Positions 49,858 through 59,829 of a stretch of 64,000 bases of DNA are shown here, one piece after another. Under the pieces are notes generated by a model, which was given only the letters and a program-made list of their open reading frames with translations, was not told where the DNA came from and searched no databases. Positions within the stretch are counted from its first letter, which is position 1, and every line of letters starts with the position of its first letter. The DNA lies in NCBI GenBank assembly GCA_019188255.1, contig JAETXT010000002.1, forward strand, positions 3,534,001 through 3,598,000, in the 5' to 3' direction. A program made the translations under genes and the position numbers. The DNA is from Verticillium longisporum. Its lineage: Eukaryota; Ascomycota; Sordariomycetes; Glomerellales; Plectosphaerellaceae.

Positions 49858-51659
49858 TTTTGTTTTTGCTGGGCAAAGGCGGCTGGGGAGGGCGACGAGT
49901 GTTTTGTGAAATTCTGATTGCGAGCCTTGTAAGAGTGCCAGAGCGTTGTTTAGAGCAGAGTGAAGACGTCTTCTACGAGTAGTCCGCAGGTGATGGAATA
50001 TAGGTAGGGGGTTGAAATACATCTGAAATCCGGGCCTCCGCAGTTTATATATATACGTTTCTCGTAGCCTGAGCTCTCTCCGACTCCCTACTCCGTGGCT
50101 CCGCAGGGCCGTCGTGGCCGCTTTCCGGCTGGTGTGGCATGGCTTGAGTTTATGAAATGGACCTTTGGTGCCGCACAGAAGATCCTGGTGACTGAATCAT
50201 AGCCTCCAATATTACAAGACACCGTTGCACTCTAGACAAGCGGATGATGCGAGAACCCAGGCCAACAAGCCAACAGCTGTTGGCCTTGATATAACGGTGT
50301 ATCAAGACAGCGGTGCAACTCTTGCCAAGGCTTGTGTGCATTCATTGCTGTCACGTGGATCCCAACTCGTCGTGATCAGATGGCGCCGAATGAGTGCTTG
50401 ACGACTTGTGGACCATAGGAGCCTAGGTATCATGCAGCGTTCTTGCAAGCTCATCAACTCGCTCCCATGGGTGGTTTCCTGGCGCAGCTGCCATGACTTA
50501 TAAGTTGCTCAAGATTATGCTACTCTAGCAGCTCCTGACAGGAGATGAGAATTCTGCCAATGTATTCCCTTTGCCTTCCGTCTGGTGTTTGTCGTCTCAT
50601 CGTCCATGAGAAATATTACTGAACGACATTTGATGTTGTAAATTGTCAGCAGCCCAGCGAGCATGGATTCAAGTCTGTTCTCAGATGTCCCGGTAATTCG
50701 TGTCACATCTTAGCAGGTACTATCACATGCGTTCATACGACCAATGGGCAAAGTCGAGTCCACGAAAGGACGATGTGTAACCAATGCTTACGCGACGGCC
50801 TAGAGCGTCACTGTCTGCAGGCAAGAATGCTCCGACTGAAGGGCTTAGCGATCTCGCCCCTTTCCCGTGATAGGTAGCTGAGCTGCCCTCAACATGCTTT
50901 GGGCATCCCAAGTCCTGTGGCGCTTGGAAGGCTGACTTTTGCCTACCTGTGCCATGGGAAGGGCACGTCAATGCCGTGAGGTGGTGGCGCATGAGGATTG
51001 ACACTCAATCCAAGGCCTCTCTGCCTTGTTTTGCACACCCGCAAGCTGCCGTCATGAGGCCTCCTCTGGAGCAGCAAGATGCCTCAGCCGCACCCAAGCA
51101 TGGCCTGTCTCTTCCATTTCTCTGTCCCAATGCTAGCCTAAGCTTTCCTTGCAACCATGCACTGCTCACCTGCCGGCATCAAGCACACATCGACCTTAGC
51201 AGGAGGCGATCGTGGGCTGACTAGGTAAGACGTTCTTCATCTGCCGTGGACAATCAGTCATTGCCATCATGTTTTGTTCAAGTTTTGTTTGCAAGCTGGC
51301 CGTTAACTCTTCACAGCGTAGCGAATCGACTGGCATCTTCGTAGGATCCATACAGTCAGGCTGTATTCCGAGTCTTAGTCGCGTAAGGCTTTCAGGGAGG
51401 TAAGTAGCACAACAGCGATCGCGGTCGCTTGTCGTTGTGGCAGTGCCCAAAATCACCGACCATGTTTGGCATAAAGGCCAGCCAGTGCTGCCTGCAAAAT
51501 GCCGTTAGTGCACCTCTGCGAAACTTCCTTCAACCATTCCTCCTTGAAGTCTTCCCATATTCTACTTTGATTCTATACGACTTTCCACCCTCCTATAGCG
51601 CATTATGTCAGTATAAGAAGGACTCGTCCTTTCGCAACCGCCAATCTACGACTGTTTCA
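49858..51659. other. Intergenic region without recognised features
   Basis: About 1.8 kb, moderately AT-rich. Scattered short open frames, none supportable. The last part is the promoter and leader of the membrane-protein gene at 51660. Confidence 0.45.
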
Positions 51660-53846
51660 ATGACAGACCCGAGATCGAACCCAACAGTGATATTGCTGGC
51701 CTTGGTGTAAGTGCTGTTGGCTGCTAACCTAGCTGCGCCGGCTCAATGCACGTCACGGTGCTTCAAACAAAGGGCCTGGGCTAACAACTACCTGCGCCTC
51801 TAGATCCTTGTCGGATTTCTGGCACTAGCATACTTGGCACTCATCATCATCACTGTACACTATCTCGTGGCCTTTGATCCGAACAAAAATCCCGATCACG
51901 GAATGGTTGGTTCTGACCAAGACTTGCGAGATGCAACGACTACGACCAAGCAGAGTGCAGAGTTCAAATCAGCCGGTGACTTCACCGACGAATGCCGTCG
52001 CCGAATTGAACTCCGAAGAATCAATACAGCGCCGCAACGAAGTCGACTGTTCCTCTTCTAGCCAACCCACAAGTCTGGGGCTTCGAGAGGAGATAACAAT
52101 ACCACAGAGCGACCGAGACCTACCTGACCACCAGACAGTGTGCAATTACGAGGCCGAAAGCGATGAAGAGTGGTCTCCCAATCCCATTGATCAGTTCATT
52201 CTCGGAAGCCGTTTGAGTCGGTGGGTCTTTCCGAAGCGATCGTCGCTGAAGAATCCTGATCCATTCGCACGAGACATGCGGAAAGCCTTTGACAATGCAA
52301 GGGCCGCCAACAACCTCATCCCACCTTGCCGCAATCTGACAGCCTTTTGCATAGTACATCCTAGCCTTTTGCGACGGTCAATCAATTACCGGCCTTGCGG
52401 TTCTGTCCAGCGCCTTCGCGACGCTGGGTGGACCTTCTGGCATATCTGCTTATCACTGGCAGATCGCTGCCCACTTGGCATGGCTTGCCAACATCACGCA
52501 CCTCGTTGGTCTTACGTTCTTGCGGGACTACCTGCGTCAACGGCCTTTGCATCGAAACGTCCGTCTGGTTCCTACAACAATATCGCTACTGCTTCTTCTT
52601 GTTGCGCTCTTCCCTACGGGATGGTTCAACTGGTTGTATTCGGATAGACATGAGGGTGCCAATCCGGCAAGCCCTTCCTCCTACGCTCGTTGTTTTTTCA
52701 ATGTCCAGACTGCTACGCAGAGAGCACTGGGCTCAAGCGATATGCGTGTCGGCTTTCCGAAAGGCTCCGGCTCTTCAATGGTCTTCAGCATACTTTTTCT
52801 GAGCATGAGCTTTGGGATCCGCCTCATCAAGCTATCTCGTCGCGGTTCCGTTTTCTTTCGAGATGTGATTCGACGTAACGCTCGTCGAAAGCTGCTTCAG
52901 CTCGCCGTGGATACCACGGCTCGTTTTAAGCTAACATCTCCCAGACTGAATTTTGTCCGTCAATACTTCTTCGTCAACCCAATCATCGCCATACTCATGA
53001 CGGCACGCATACATACGGATGTGGTAACGTCAACCTTCTCCGAGGTTATGCTTGCCTGGGTAGCGGTTCTTTGGGTGACAATTCGCATTGTTGCGACTCG
53101 AGCCTCGGTGCAACTCGACGAAAATGGCTTTACATTCGGTCAAATCATTGCCGTCTTGCTACTCACTGGACCTACCATTGCTGCCGCTACAGCCATCTGG
53201 CCGCTGTTGACGCGACGTCGTATGCCTCAGGACCGCTGCCAAACCCAGCCAGTCCCTTCTTCATGGCTGGGAGAAGGGTTTGTTATTTGCGGAATGTCTT
53301 TCATCCCTCTCCACTACCTTTTTGACGCACACGATCAAATCAACTTCACCATGTATTATCACAAAAAAAACGCTGGAGTTGGCTAACAAGTCTATGAGCT
53401 ACCAAGCTCCCTGGACCTACCTGATCGTGATGACCGTACTGTGGACCACTATTTGGTGCTTAGTTGCTATCGTGCTGGCTGCTACTTTCTTCCTGAATCT
53501 GCGCTATGTCAGTATTGTGTACCTGTTCTATAATTCCTCAAACATCTTTTTCTTTATCGTAATGATGAATCTCTTTGGAACAGCTACAAGGTTGGGAGAA
53601 GACGTCGCTAGCAGTGATCCAAATGGAGAGCGGAATTCCATGCCAAGTGTCTGGTTCAGGCGTCTTAGACCGGATTTGATTTTCCCTACATTGGAAGGTG
53701 TTTTTTTCGTGTGTTGTTTTCTTCTATTCGGCTTGAGTATCTCCAGCAGCAATGATTATGACGGCTGGCTTAGGAGCCTAACCGTCCCTGTTGGTCTCCT
53801 ATTTATCTACGTAAGTTCTTGCTTCATGAGTTTGATGACGCCTTAG
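51660..53846 (+). CDS. Fungal multi-pass membrane protein of unknown function, frame-broken
   Basis: ATG at 51660 (MTDPRSNPTVILLAL). A probable intron at 51705-51803 leads into ILVGFLALAYLALIIITVHYLVAF, the first membrane helix. A variable hydrophilic region follows (52000-52250). Next comes a seven- to eight-helix block: SITGLAVLSSAFATL, YHWQIAAHLAWLANITHLVGL, RLVPTTISLLLLLVALFPTG, FTFGQIIAVLLLTGPTIAAA, YLIVMTVLWTTIWCLVAIVL and others. The layout resembles a family of fungal integral membrane proteins of unknown role. The frame changes three times: between about 51900 and 52030, at 52354, and in the A8 run at 53363-53370. It could be a decaying gene or assembly error; codon use is less GC-rich than in the left half. 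A transposon lies 15 bp beyond the stop. Confidence 0.6.
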
Positions 53847-53861
53847 ACTATGCTGTGGTTA

Positions 53862-53909
53862 ACGTGCATGATAAGCAAGTGGGCCAAACAAGCAAGTGGG
53901 CCACCTGAC
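53862..53909 (+). repeat. Left terminal inverted repeat (48 bp)
   Basis: Begins ACGTGCATGATAAG. It is identical to the reverse complement of 55674-55721 at all 48 positions. Inside are two direct copies of AAGCAAGTGGGCCA 17 bp apart (53873-53886 and 53890-53903), plausible transposase binding sites. Confidence 0.96.
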
Positions 53910-53960
53910 GACGAAAACGCGACCTTCTTACGTTAACCATTAATTCCTCCACCAACAACG

Positions 53961-55614
53961 ATGTCTCCGCCCTCACAAGAACGTCAATTACAGCTTGCTC
54001 TTCAGGCTATTCAAAATGACCCAGATCTCAGTATACGCGCTGCGACAAATATCTTTGGTGTTCCCCGAATGACCTTGACGCGTCGACTACGCGGTATTAC
54101 TTCGCAACGCGACAGGATCCCCCTCAATCGAAATTTGACGGAGCTCGAGGAGTTAACGATTGTTCAATACATACTTGAGCTAAATTCCCGAGCATTTCCT
54201 CCCCGGCTTTGTGAGGTTGAAGATATGGCTAATCGACTGCTAGCCGACCGCGACGCGCCGAGTGTCGGGAAGCGCTGGGCCTCAAACTTCGTCAGGCGAC
54301 AACCAGAGCTTAAGACGCGTTTCTTTCGCAGATATGACTATCAGAGAGCCCAATGCGAAGATCCCGAGGCAATTCGCGATTGGTTCGCGCTCGTAAAGAA
54401 CACAATCGCCAAATACGGTATCGCGGAGCCTGATATCTATAACTTCGATGAGACTGGGTTTATGATGGGCGTTATCGGGTCCGGAATGGTCGTTACGAAC
54501 GCCGAAAGACGTTCTAATACGAAAATGGTCCAACCAGGAGGTCGGGAATGGGTGACAGTGATCCAAGGCGTTGGCGCAGACGGGTGGTGTGTCCCGCCGT
54601 TCATCATTATGGCGGGCAAAAATCACCTCTCAAGCTGGTACGAAGACAGCCCTCTACCTCACGACTGGGTAATCGCTACGACAGACAAAGGCTGGACAAC
54701 AAATGAGAAAGGTCTAGAATGGATTCAGCATTTTGACAAGCATACCAAGCCCCGTCGGTCGGCCGGATATCGCCTCCTTATCCTAGATGGGCACCAAAGT
54801 CACCATTCCGTTGAGTTCGAGCTCTACTGCAAGGAAAACAACATCATTACGCTATGCATGCCTCCCCATTCATCTCACCTACTTCAACCTCTTGATGTTG
54901 GCTGTTTTGGCCCGCTAAAGCAGGCCTACGGTCGGCAAATTGAGAAGAAGATGAGGGCAGGTACAAGCCACATCACGAAGGAGGACTTCTTTCCCGCGTT
55001 TTTCGCAGCTTTCAAAGAAGCTATGACGGAAAGGAATATCAAGGGGGTTCAGAGGTGCTGGGCTTGTCCCAATGAGCCCCGAAATTGTGGTTTCAAAGCT
55101 GGATGTGAAGCTACGGACACCGACGCCCGTCGAGGGGGTCCCCGATACATCAGAACCTTGGGTCTCCCAAACGCCTCACAACCCGATTGAAGCTAGCTGT
55201 CAGTCAGAGTTTATTAAAGGTCGAATCGCCCGACACCAAGGAAGCTCTCCGACGTCGATTCTTAACGCTATAGACCACTTTACCAAGGGGACGCGTGGAA
55301 TCATGCATCAACTCGCCCTATTGAAGTCGGAGAACCAGATCCTTCGAGACGAGAACGCGACACTCAGCAAGCGTCGGAGAGCTAAGAAAACACGTCTCAG
55401 GCAAGGAGGGAGTCTAACTCTAGGTGAGGGACAGGAGATACAAACCAATATCGAGGTTCAGGTCCAGATAAATGAGGAAACGCGTCAGAGAAGCAGTCGC
55501 CAACCAAGGGACGGGACGAAGAAACGGCGCTGCGGTGTCTGCGGCGAGCCTGGACATAATGCGCGAACTTGTCAGCTGGAGACGAGGGCTTCTGAAGAAG
55601 AGGATTTCAAGTAG
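53961..55614 (+). CDS. Transposase, pogo/Fot1 type (HTH, CENP-B-like, DDE, zinc knuckle)
   Basis: Catalyses cut-and-paste transposition of its own element. An N-terminal psq-type helix-turn-helix (about 10-50, IRAATNIFGVPRMTLTRRL) is followed by a Tc5/CENP-B-type HTH (about 65-130). The DDE_1 core has Asp163 (YNFDETGF), Asp276 (LLILDGHQSH) and Asp312 (SSHLLQPLDVGCFG); the last two have 35 residues between them, as in the DD35D group. The C-terminus has a coiled region and a CCHC zinc knuckle CGVCGEPGHNARTC (CX2CX4HX4C). In the G5 run at 55043-55047 the frame changes; two more G would join ERNIK to GGFRGAGLVP, giving about 551 aa. Otherwise all catalytic residues are intact. Confidence 0.92.
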
Positions 55615-55673
55615 TTTCAATTGATTTAAGGCGTTAGGGTTCACCGGGATGCTGCTGTCGTCGCATGGTCGTG

Positions 55674-55721
55674 GTCAGGTGGCCCACTTGCTTGTTTGGC
55701 CCACTTGCTTATCATGCACGT
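55674..55721 (-). repeat. Right terminal inverted repeat (48 bp)
   Basis: Exact inverted copy of 53862-53909, followed by the TA target duplication at 55722-55723. Confidence 0.96.
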
Positions 55722-55723
55722 TA

Positions 55724-56216
55724 GTATAGTGTGGTTGCAGTAGAAGTATTTCGCAATAGAGATTCATATATAATTGTCTGTTTCCGCGAACCTTTCTTGT
55801 GTTAAGCCTAGTGGTACGATTACAGATTCAAAAAGAATAACTGGACAATGAACTATGTTGACGTGTACCAGGAAGGTACCGGTCTCCAAGGAACGACGCA
55901 GCCGCTGAATTCTAGCCCGAAACACGGACATAGAGTTGCTTCTGCACTGTACACAGAACTCATCACCCTCGTGCGAAACATTCAACTCACAACACCGTCA
56001 GAACAAATTGAACGCACATCTTGCAATGATTGCACTTGTATGGCCTATTCTATGCTGTCCGTGAAGATTTTTCTTTGGACCATAGGTTTGACGCCAGCCC
56101 TCGCGTTATTTCTAGTCCCCCCCCCTGTTTGGCTGCCCACACAACGTCCGCGGCATCTTCCACAAGGAAATCCAGACACACTTGCAAAATCATGCCTTAA
56201 ATGGTGAGATACTCTC
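55724..56216. other. Intergenic region
   Basis: About 490 bp between the transposon and the 3' end of the alginate-lyase-like gene. No feature was seen. Confidence 0.5.
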
Positions 56217-57454
56217 TCAAGCATTGGTCAAGGTTTCCCAGCCGACAAAGAGTTTATTTGTCCCAGCTGGCCGCTGATTTAGAGTCAATTCCTCTGTGTA
56301 TGGCATGTCATATCCCAAACGACCCGAGAGGGCGCGGAATGACACTTCCGTGACTGTAGATGCGGAGTCAGATGTCTAGTCCTACCAAGTCAATAGGGAG
56401 GACGGAACAATTGCATACCTGGCCCAAAATAGAGAGATAGTGTCTTTCCAGGACACAGCCACGTGGGCTTTGGTTCTCCAAGGTGATATTTCGAATGAAA
56501 CTCTAGAGCGTACCGCAATCTAGTACCGGTTCCCTCATTGAATAAATCACGCCCTTGTATTCTCGATGTCTCAGCCACATGACCGATAGAGGCAAGGCCG
56601 TATCCTGTGTGTTCAAAGTCTCTGCATGTCTCCTGGGACAAACCGCTGACGTTGAACACAGACTGGCCCTGCCAGTACGTCACGATCCCGGCCTGCGTAC
56701 TTGTCGTCGTATCTCCCGGTGCTGTTTTTGGAAGATTGCCGTCGCTCTCCAAGTAGATGTAGGCCGGCACTCGGTTGAGAAACTTTGTCATGCCAGCATC
56801 ATAAACGGTCTGGTCGTCAAGGAATACACCGATGAAGATTGCGGCTTCCGCCATGACAAGATCCCAGTTGCCCATGTAATTTGGTGCGCCGCTTTTGACG
56901 AGAGGCAGGTAGACATTACGCAGCATGCCCTCAAACTTTGTGATGCTGGCAGCGCTCCAGCCGGCGTTTGAATATCTGATCAACTCTGCGGCGCGGGCCC
57001 ACGTTGAAGCGACCCAACCAGACTGCAGTGGCGAGTTTGTGTTGTTGTGTGCCTTGATGGTCGATGCCCAAGAATCCATAAACGTGATGGCCTTGTTTGC
57101 GTATGCCTGCGTGCCTGTGACTGTCCATGCCAGGGCATTCAAGTACGTCACCATGGCGTCTTCTCTTTCATCCGAACAACCTACGTCAGGCGTAGAGTAT
57201 GATCCGCACTCTACTGTTGAGACGGGCTCTGGGGCTGTCTTGGAGGCATAAGGGTGCGCCAACATGGATGTGTACGCTGGAGCCCACGGAGCAGCTGACT
57301 GTGATACCTTGGTTCTGATGAGCTCTGCTTGTGCTTCGTCGATGAGGATGCCTGGGTGGACAAAGTTCGCTCGAGGCTGGACGGAACCAGGGAGACCCAT
57401 GGCCAAGTGCCAGAGGGCACATGAGGATAAAACAAGGTAGCCGTGAGGGAGCAT
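56217..57454 (-). CDS. Secreted alginate-lyase-fold protein (PF05426 type)
   Basis: Two exons, 57454-56419 and 56353-56217 (65-nt intron, GTATGC...CAG), give 390 aa. Signal peptide at residues 1-19. The (alpha/alpha) toroid domain has the conserved NNTNSPLQSGW (137-147), the usual Asn/Gln active-site strip, and PNYMGNWDLVMAEAAIFIGV (191-210). Another conserved block is EHTGYGLASIGHVAETSRIQG. The second exon supplies FRALSGRLGYDMPYTEELT...LFVGWETLTNA, the normal family C-terminus. It is predicted to cleave a uronic-acid-containing polysaccharide by beta-elimination outside the cell; the substrate (alginate, glucuronan, other) is undetermined. It is transcribed divergently from a beta-helix protein gene. 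Confidence 0.9.
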
Positions 57455-58188
57455 CTTAACTATCGAGTTCTGCTCTTAGGTTTGTGGTGTGCAATGGGAG
57501 GTAGAGTGATCGGTTCCGCAGAGGCCTTTATGAGCACTCCTAGTTCCTGCATCTTGCTTTCAGGAAACCTTGCTTTGCTTTAGGGGCTACTGTTACTATT
57601 TGCCAAGCTCGCAAGGAGAGCTCTAATGTAACCTGAAACGTTTACGATTTGTAACTCACTTTAGCTCTCTAGGGTTATCGTGGGGTTCCATGGGGTCCGA
57701 CTGATGCTGGATGAAGCATTCGAGAGCAACCTCTGTAAACACATTTGGTCGCCATGCTGCTGAGGTCTGACATAACTACGTTACATGACCCGTCATGGTA
57801 ATAAATCAGCAGATCAGCACGCCAACTGGACCAGGGCTGGATAATGGTCTCGTGGCGCGCATGGAGCATCTATCGTGTGATTGTTATCTTCAGCTGTTCT
57901 CGAGTAACATGCTGTTTTGTGGCTTGGGATCGCCGTAACTGTGGCCGAGAGCAGCCTTATCATGCTCCCACTTACTCCGCACTTTGAACGCCTCGGTCCA
58001 CCTTTTGGTGCGAAGTGACGCCTGGGCAGATATTTTGACATTGCGGGCCCGGCCGTTCGTCCGACTCCGAACACCGGCTGGAAGTATTCACCCACGCCAT
58101 GGTCAAATTGCCAGCAGCCCGATTATCGCACGGATGTTACATGAAGCTACGTATTGATGGAGAGATGTAACCGCGCTACGGCGATTCG
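57455..58188. promoter_or_regulatory. Shared divergent promoter of two polysaccharide-active genes
   Basis: 734 bp between the start codons of the alginate-lyase-like and beta-helix genes. It contains GTGGGG at 57680-57685, fitting the CreA consensus SYGGRG, although single hits occur by chance. Confidence 0.5.
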
Positions 58189-59829
58189 ATGCAACAATGC
58201 GAGGTTGAGTCGCCCTCTATCATGGGCAAGATGGGTTCGGATTCGTGTATACAAATAGTTGTAGGCATCGAAGCCGATGGCAATGGTGATTCCTTACCAG
58301 CCTCAGCAATCTCAGTCATCACGATTGCCACGCTCATAATGCTCATTCCACGACGCAGTCAAAATGGCCAGGTCTCTCTGTGCCTCTGGCCAATCTTGTT
58401 GCTGGCTACACTGGCCTCTGGACGTCCATCTTCATACTATGTCGATTGCGGGGCATCCTCGCCGGGCAACGGCACCGTCGAAGGGCCTTGGAACTCTTTC
58501 GATGAACCCAATGAGTTCGTTTTCGCACCAGGCGACACTCTGGCTCTCAAGTCCAACATCACCTGCAAGGGAATCTTGTCTCCGAAGGGGAGCGGCACCT
58601 CGAGCCAGCCCATACGACTGACATCGTACCCAATCGACTCGATCTTGGGTCCGCCAGTCATTCATGCAGACGGAGCCAACTCATCACTGTTGCTCACGAA
58701 CCAAGACCACTGGCGCATCACCAAGATTGCCTTCACCAACCCGGCGAGCAACGTTGCCAGGCGCCAAGGGATCACGATCCTCGCCAATGACGGGGCTGTC
58801 CATTACGGCATCACGATCGAGGACAACACGATCTATGACGTGGCAGGGCTGACCAACAAGACTGGCGAGCTCAGTTCTGACTTTGCCAACTCGGCCGGCA
58901 TCCTCCTCAGCGCCGTCAATGGGAGCCGCTATGACGGCGTAGCCGTTCGGGATAATACGATTAAAGACTGCGGCGGCGGCGCCATGAAGATCCGGCCCGG
59001 CCAGATCGACAACCAGGGCAGCAACATCCGCGTGTCCTACAACAAGATGGACGCCTGCGGCGGCGACGGCATCGTCGTGCAGTACTCCGATGCGCCGAGC
59101 CTGGACCACAACGTAGCGTCGAACCTCGGCAAGGGCAAGTACCCCTGGAAGGGAGGCAACTTTGCCGGTATCTGGGTCATGGCCTCGCACAACCCCGTCA
59201 TGCGGCACAACGTCGTGTACGGGAGCATCATGAGCCTCCACGACAGCACGGCGTTTGACTGCGACTGGGGCGTCACGGGCACATGCATCGTCGAGTATAA
59301 CTACAGCCACGACAATGCCGGCGGCGCGTTCCTCGACTGCGACGGCTGTGGCGTCTCCGGAGGCGCGAGGCAGATTGTTCGCTACAACATTTTCGAGAAC
59401 GACTGCCGCATGATCAGCGTGTCGGAGAACTCGACGCTCGAGTTCTACAACAATGCCATGTACTGCGCCGACAGGGACTTTGAGCTGCAACTGCCGCAGA
59501 ACGCGACCAAGATGACGAACAACATCTTTGTCGGGCGTGAGAATGCAACCCTGCCCGTGGCCAGCAACATCGTATGGGAAAACAACCTGTTTCATGGTTT
59601 GATGCCGCCCACTGAAGACGGGCACCTCGGCGACCCGCTCTTCGCAAGCCCACGCACTCGCGGAAGCACGCTGGGGGCAGGATTTGGGTACAAGTTGCGG
59701 GCAGGCTCTCCAGCCATAGGAAGCGGCATTGCGATTAAGGACAACGGGGGTAAGGACTATTTCGGTAGGAGGCTGGGTGGTACTACGAAGCCCAACATTG
59801 GACCCTATAGTGGCAAAGGCATCAATTGA
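58189..59829 (+). CDS. Secreted right-handed parallel beta-helix protein (pectin-lyase-like fold)
   Basis: Open from ATG 58189 (546 aa). The likelier start is the in-frame ATG at 58339, which puts a signal peptide (SLCLWPILLLATLASG) near the N-terminus and gives 496 aa. Residues after RPSSYYVDCGASSPGNGT form repeating beta-helix coils with Asn ladders (ITIEDNTIYDV, VAVRDNTIKDCGGGAM, IRVSYNKMDACGGDGIVVQY, PVMRHNVVYGS, VEYNYSHDNAGG, IVRYNIFENDCRM). The C-terminal region has the GSPAIGSG block common in such enzymes. Many N-glycosylation sites. Family-level role: polysaccharide lyase or glycosidase. Its divergent partner also acts on polysaccharide, so joint breakdown of one polymer is plausible. 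Confidence 0.88.
   Translation: MQQCEVESPSIMGKMGSDSCIQIVVGIEADGNGDSLPASAISVITIATLIMLIPRRSQNGQVSLCLWPILLLATLASGRPSSYYVDCGASSPGNGTVEGPWNSFDEPNEFVFAPGDTLALKSNITCKGILSPKGSGTSSQPIRLTSYPIDSILGPPVIHADGANSSLLLTNQDHWRITKIAFTNPASNVARRQGITILANDGAVHYGITIEDNTIYDVAGLTNKTGELSSDFANSAGILLSAVNGSRYDGVAVRDNTIKDCGGGAMKIRPGQIDNQGSNIRVSYNKMDACGGDGIVVQYSDAPSLDHNVASNLGKGKYPWKGGNFAGIWVMASHNPVMRHNVVYGSIMSLHDSTAFDCDWGVTGTCIVEYNYSHDNAGGAFLDCDGCGVSGGARQIVRYNIFENDCRMISVSENSTLEFYNNAMYCADRDFELQLPQNATKMTNNIFVGRENATLPVASNIVWENNLFHGLMPPTEDGHLGDPLFASPRTRGSTLGAGFGYKLRAGSPAIGSGIAIKDNGGKDYFGRRLGGTTKPNIGPYSGKGIN

Larger units (their letters stand above)
53862..55721 (+). mobile_element. Complete Fot1/pogo-type DNA transposon
   Basis: 1860-bp element bounded by perfect 48-bp terminal inverted repeats and flanked on both sides by TA (53860-53861 and 55722-55723), the target duplication of the Tc1/mariner/pogo superfamily. 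It carries one transposase gene with CENP-B/Tc5-type DNA-binding and DDE domains. Identical repeats and an intact open frame apart from one homopolymer break indicate a recent insertion. Confidence 0.95.
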
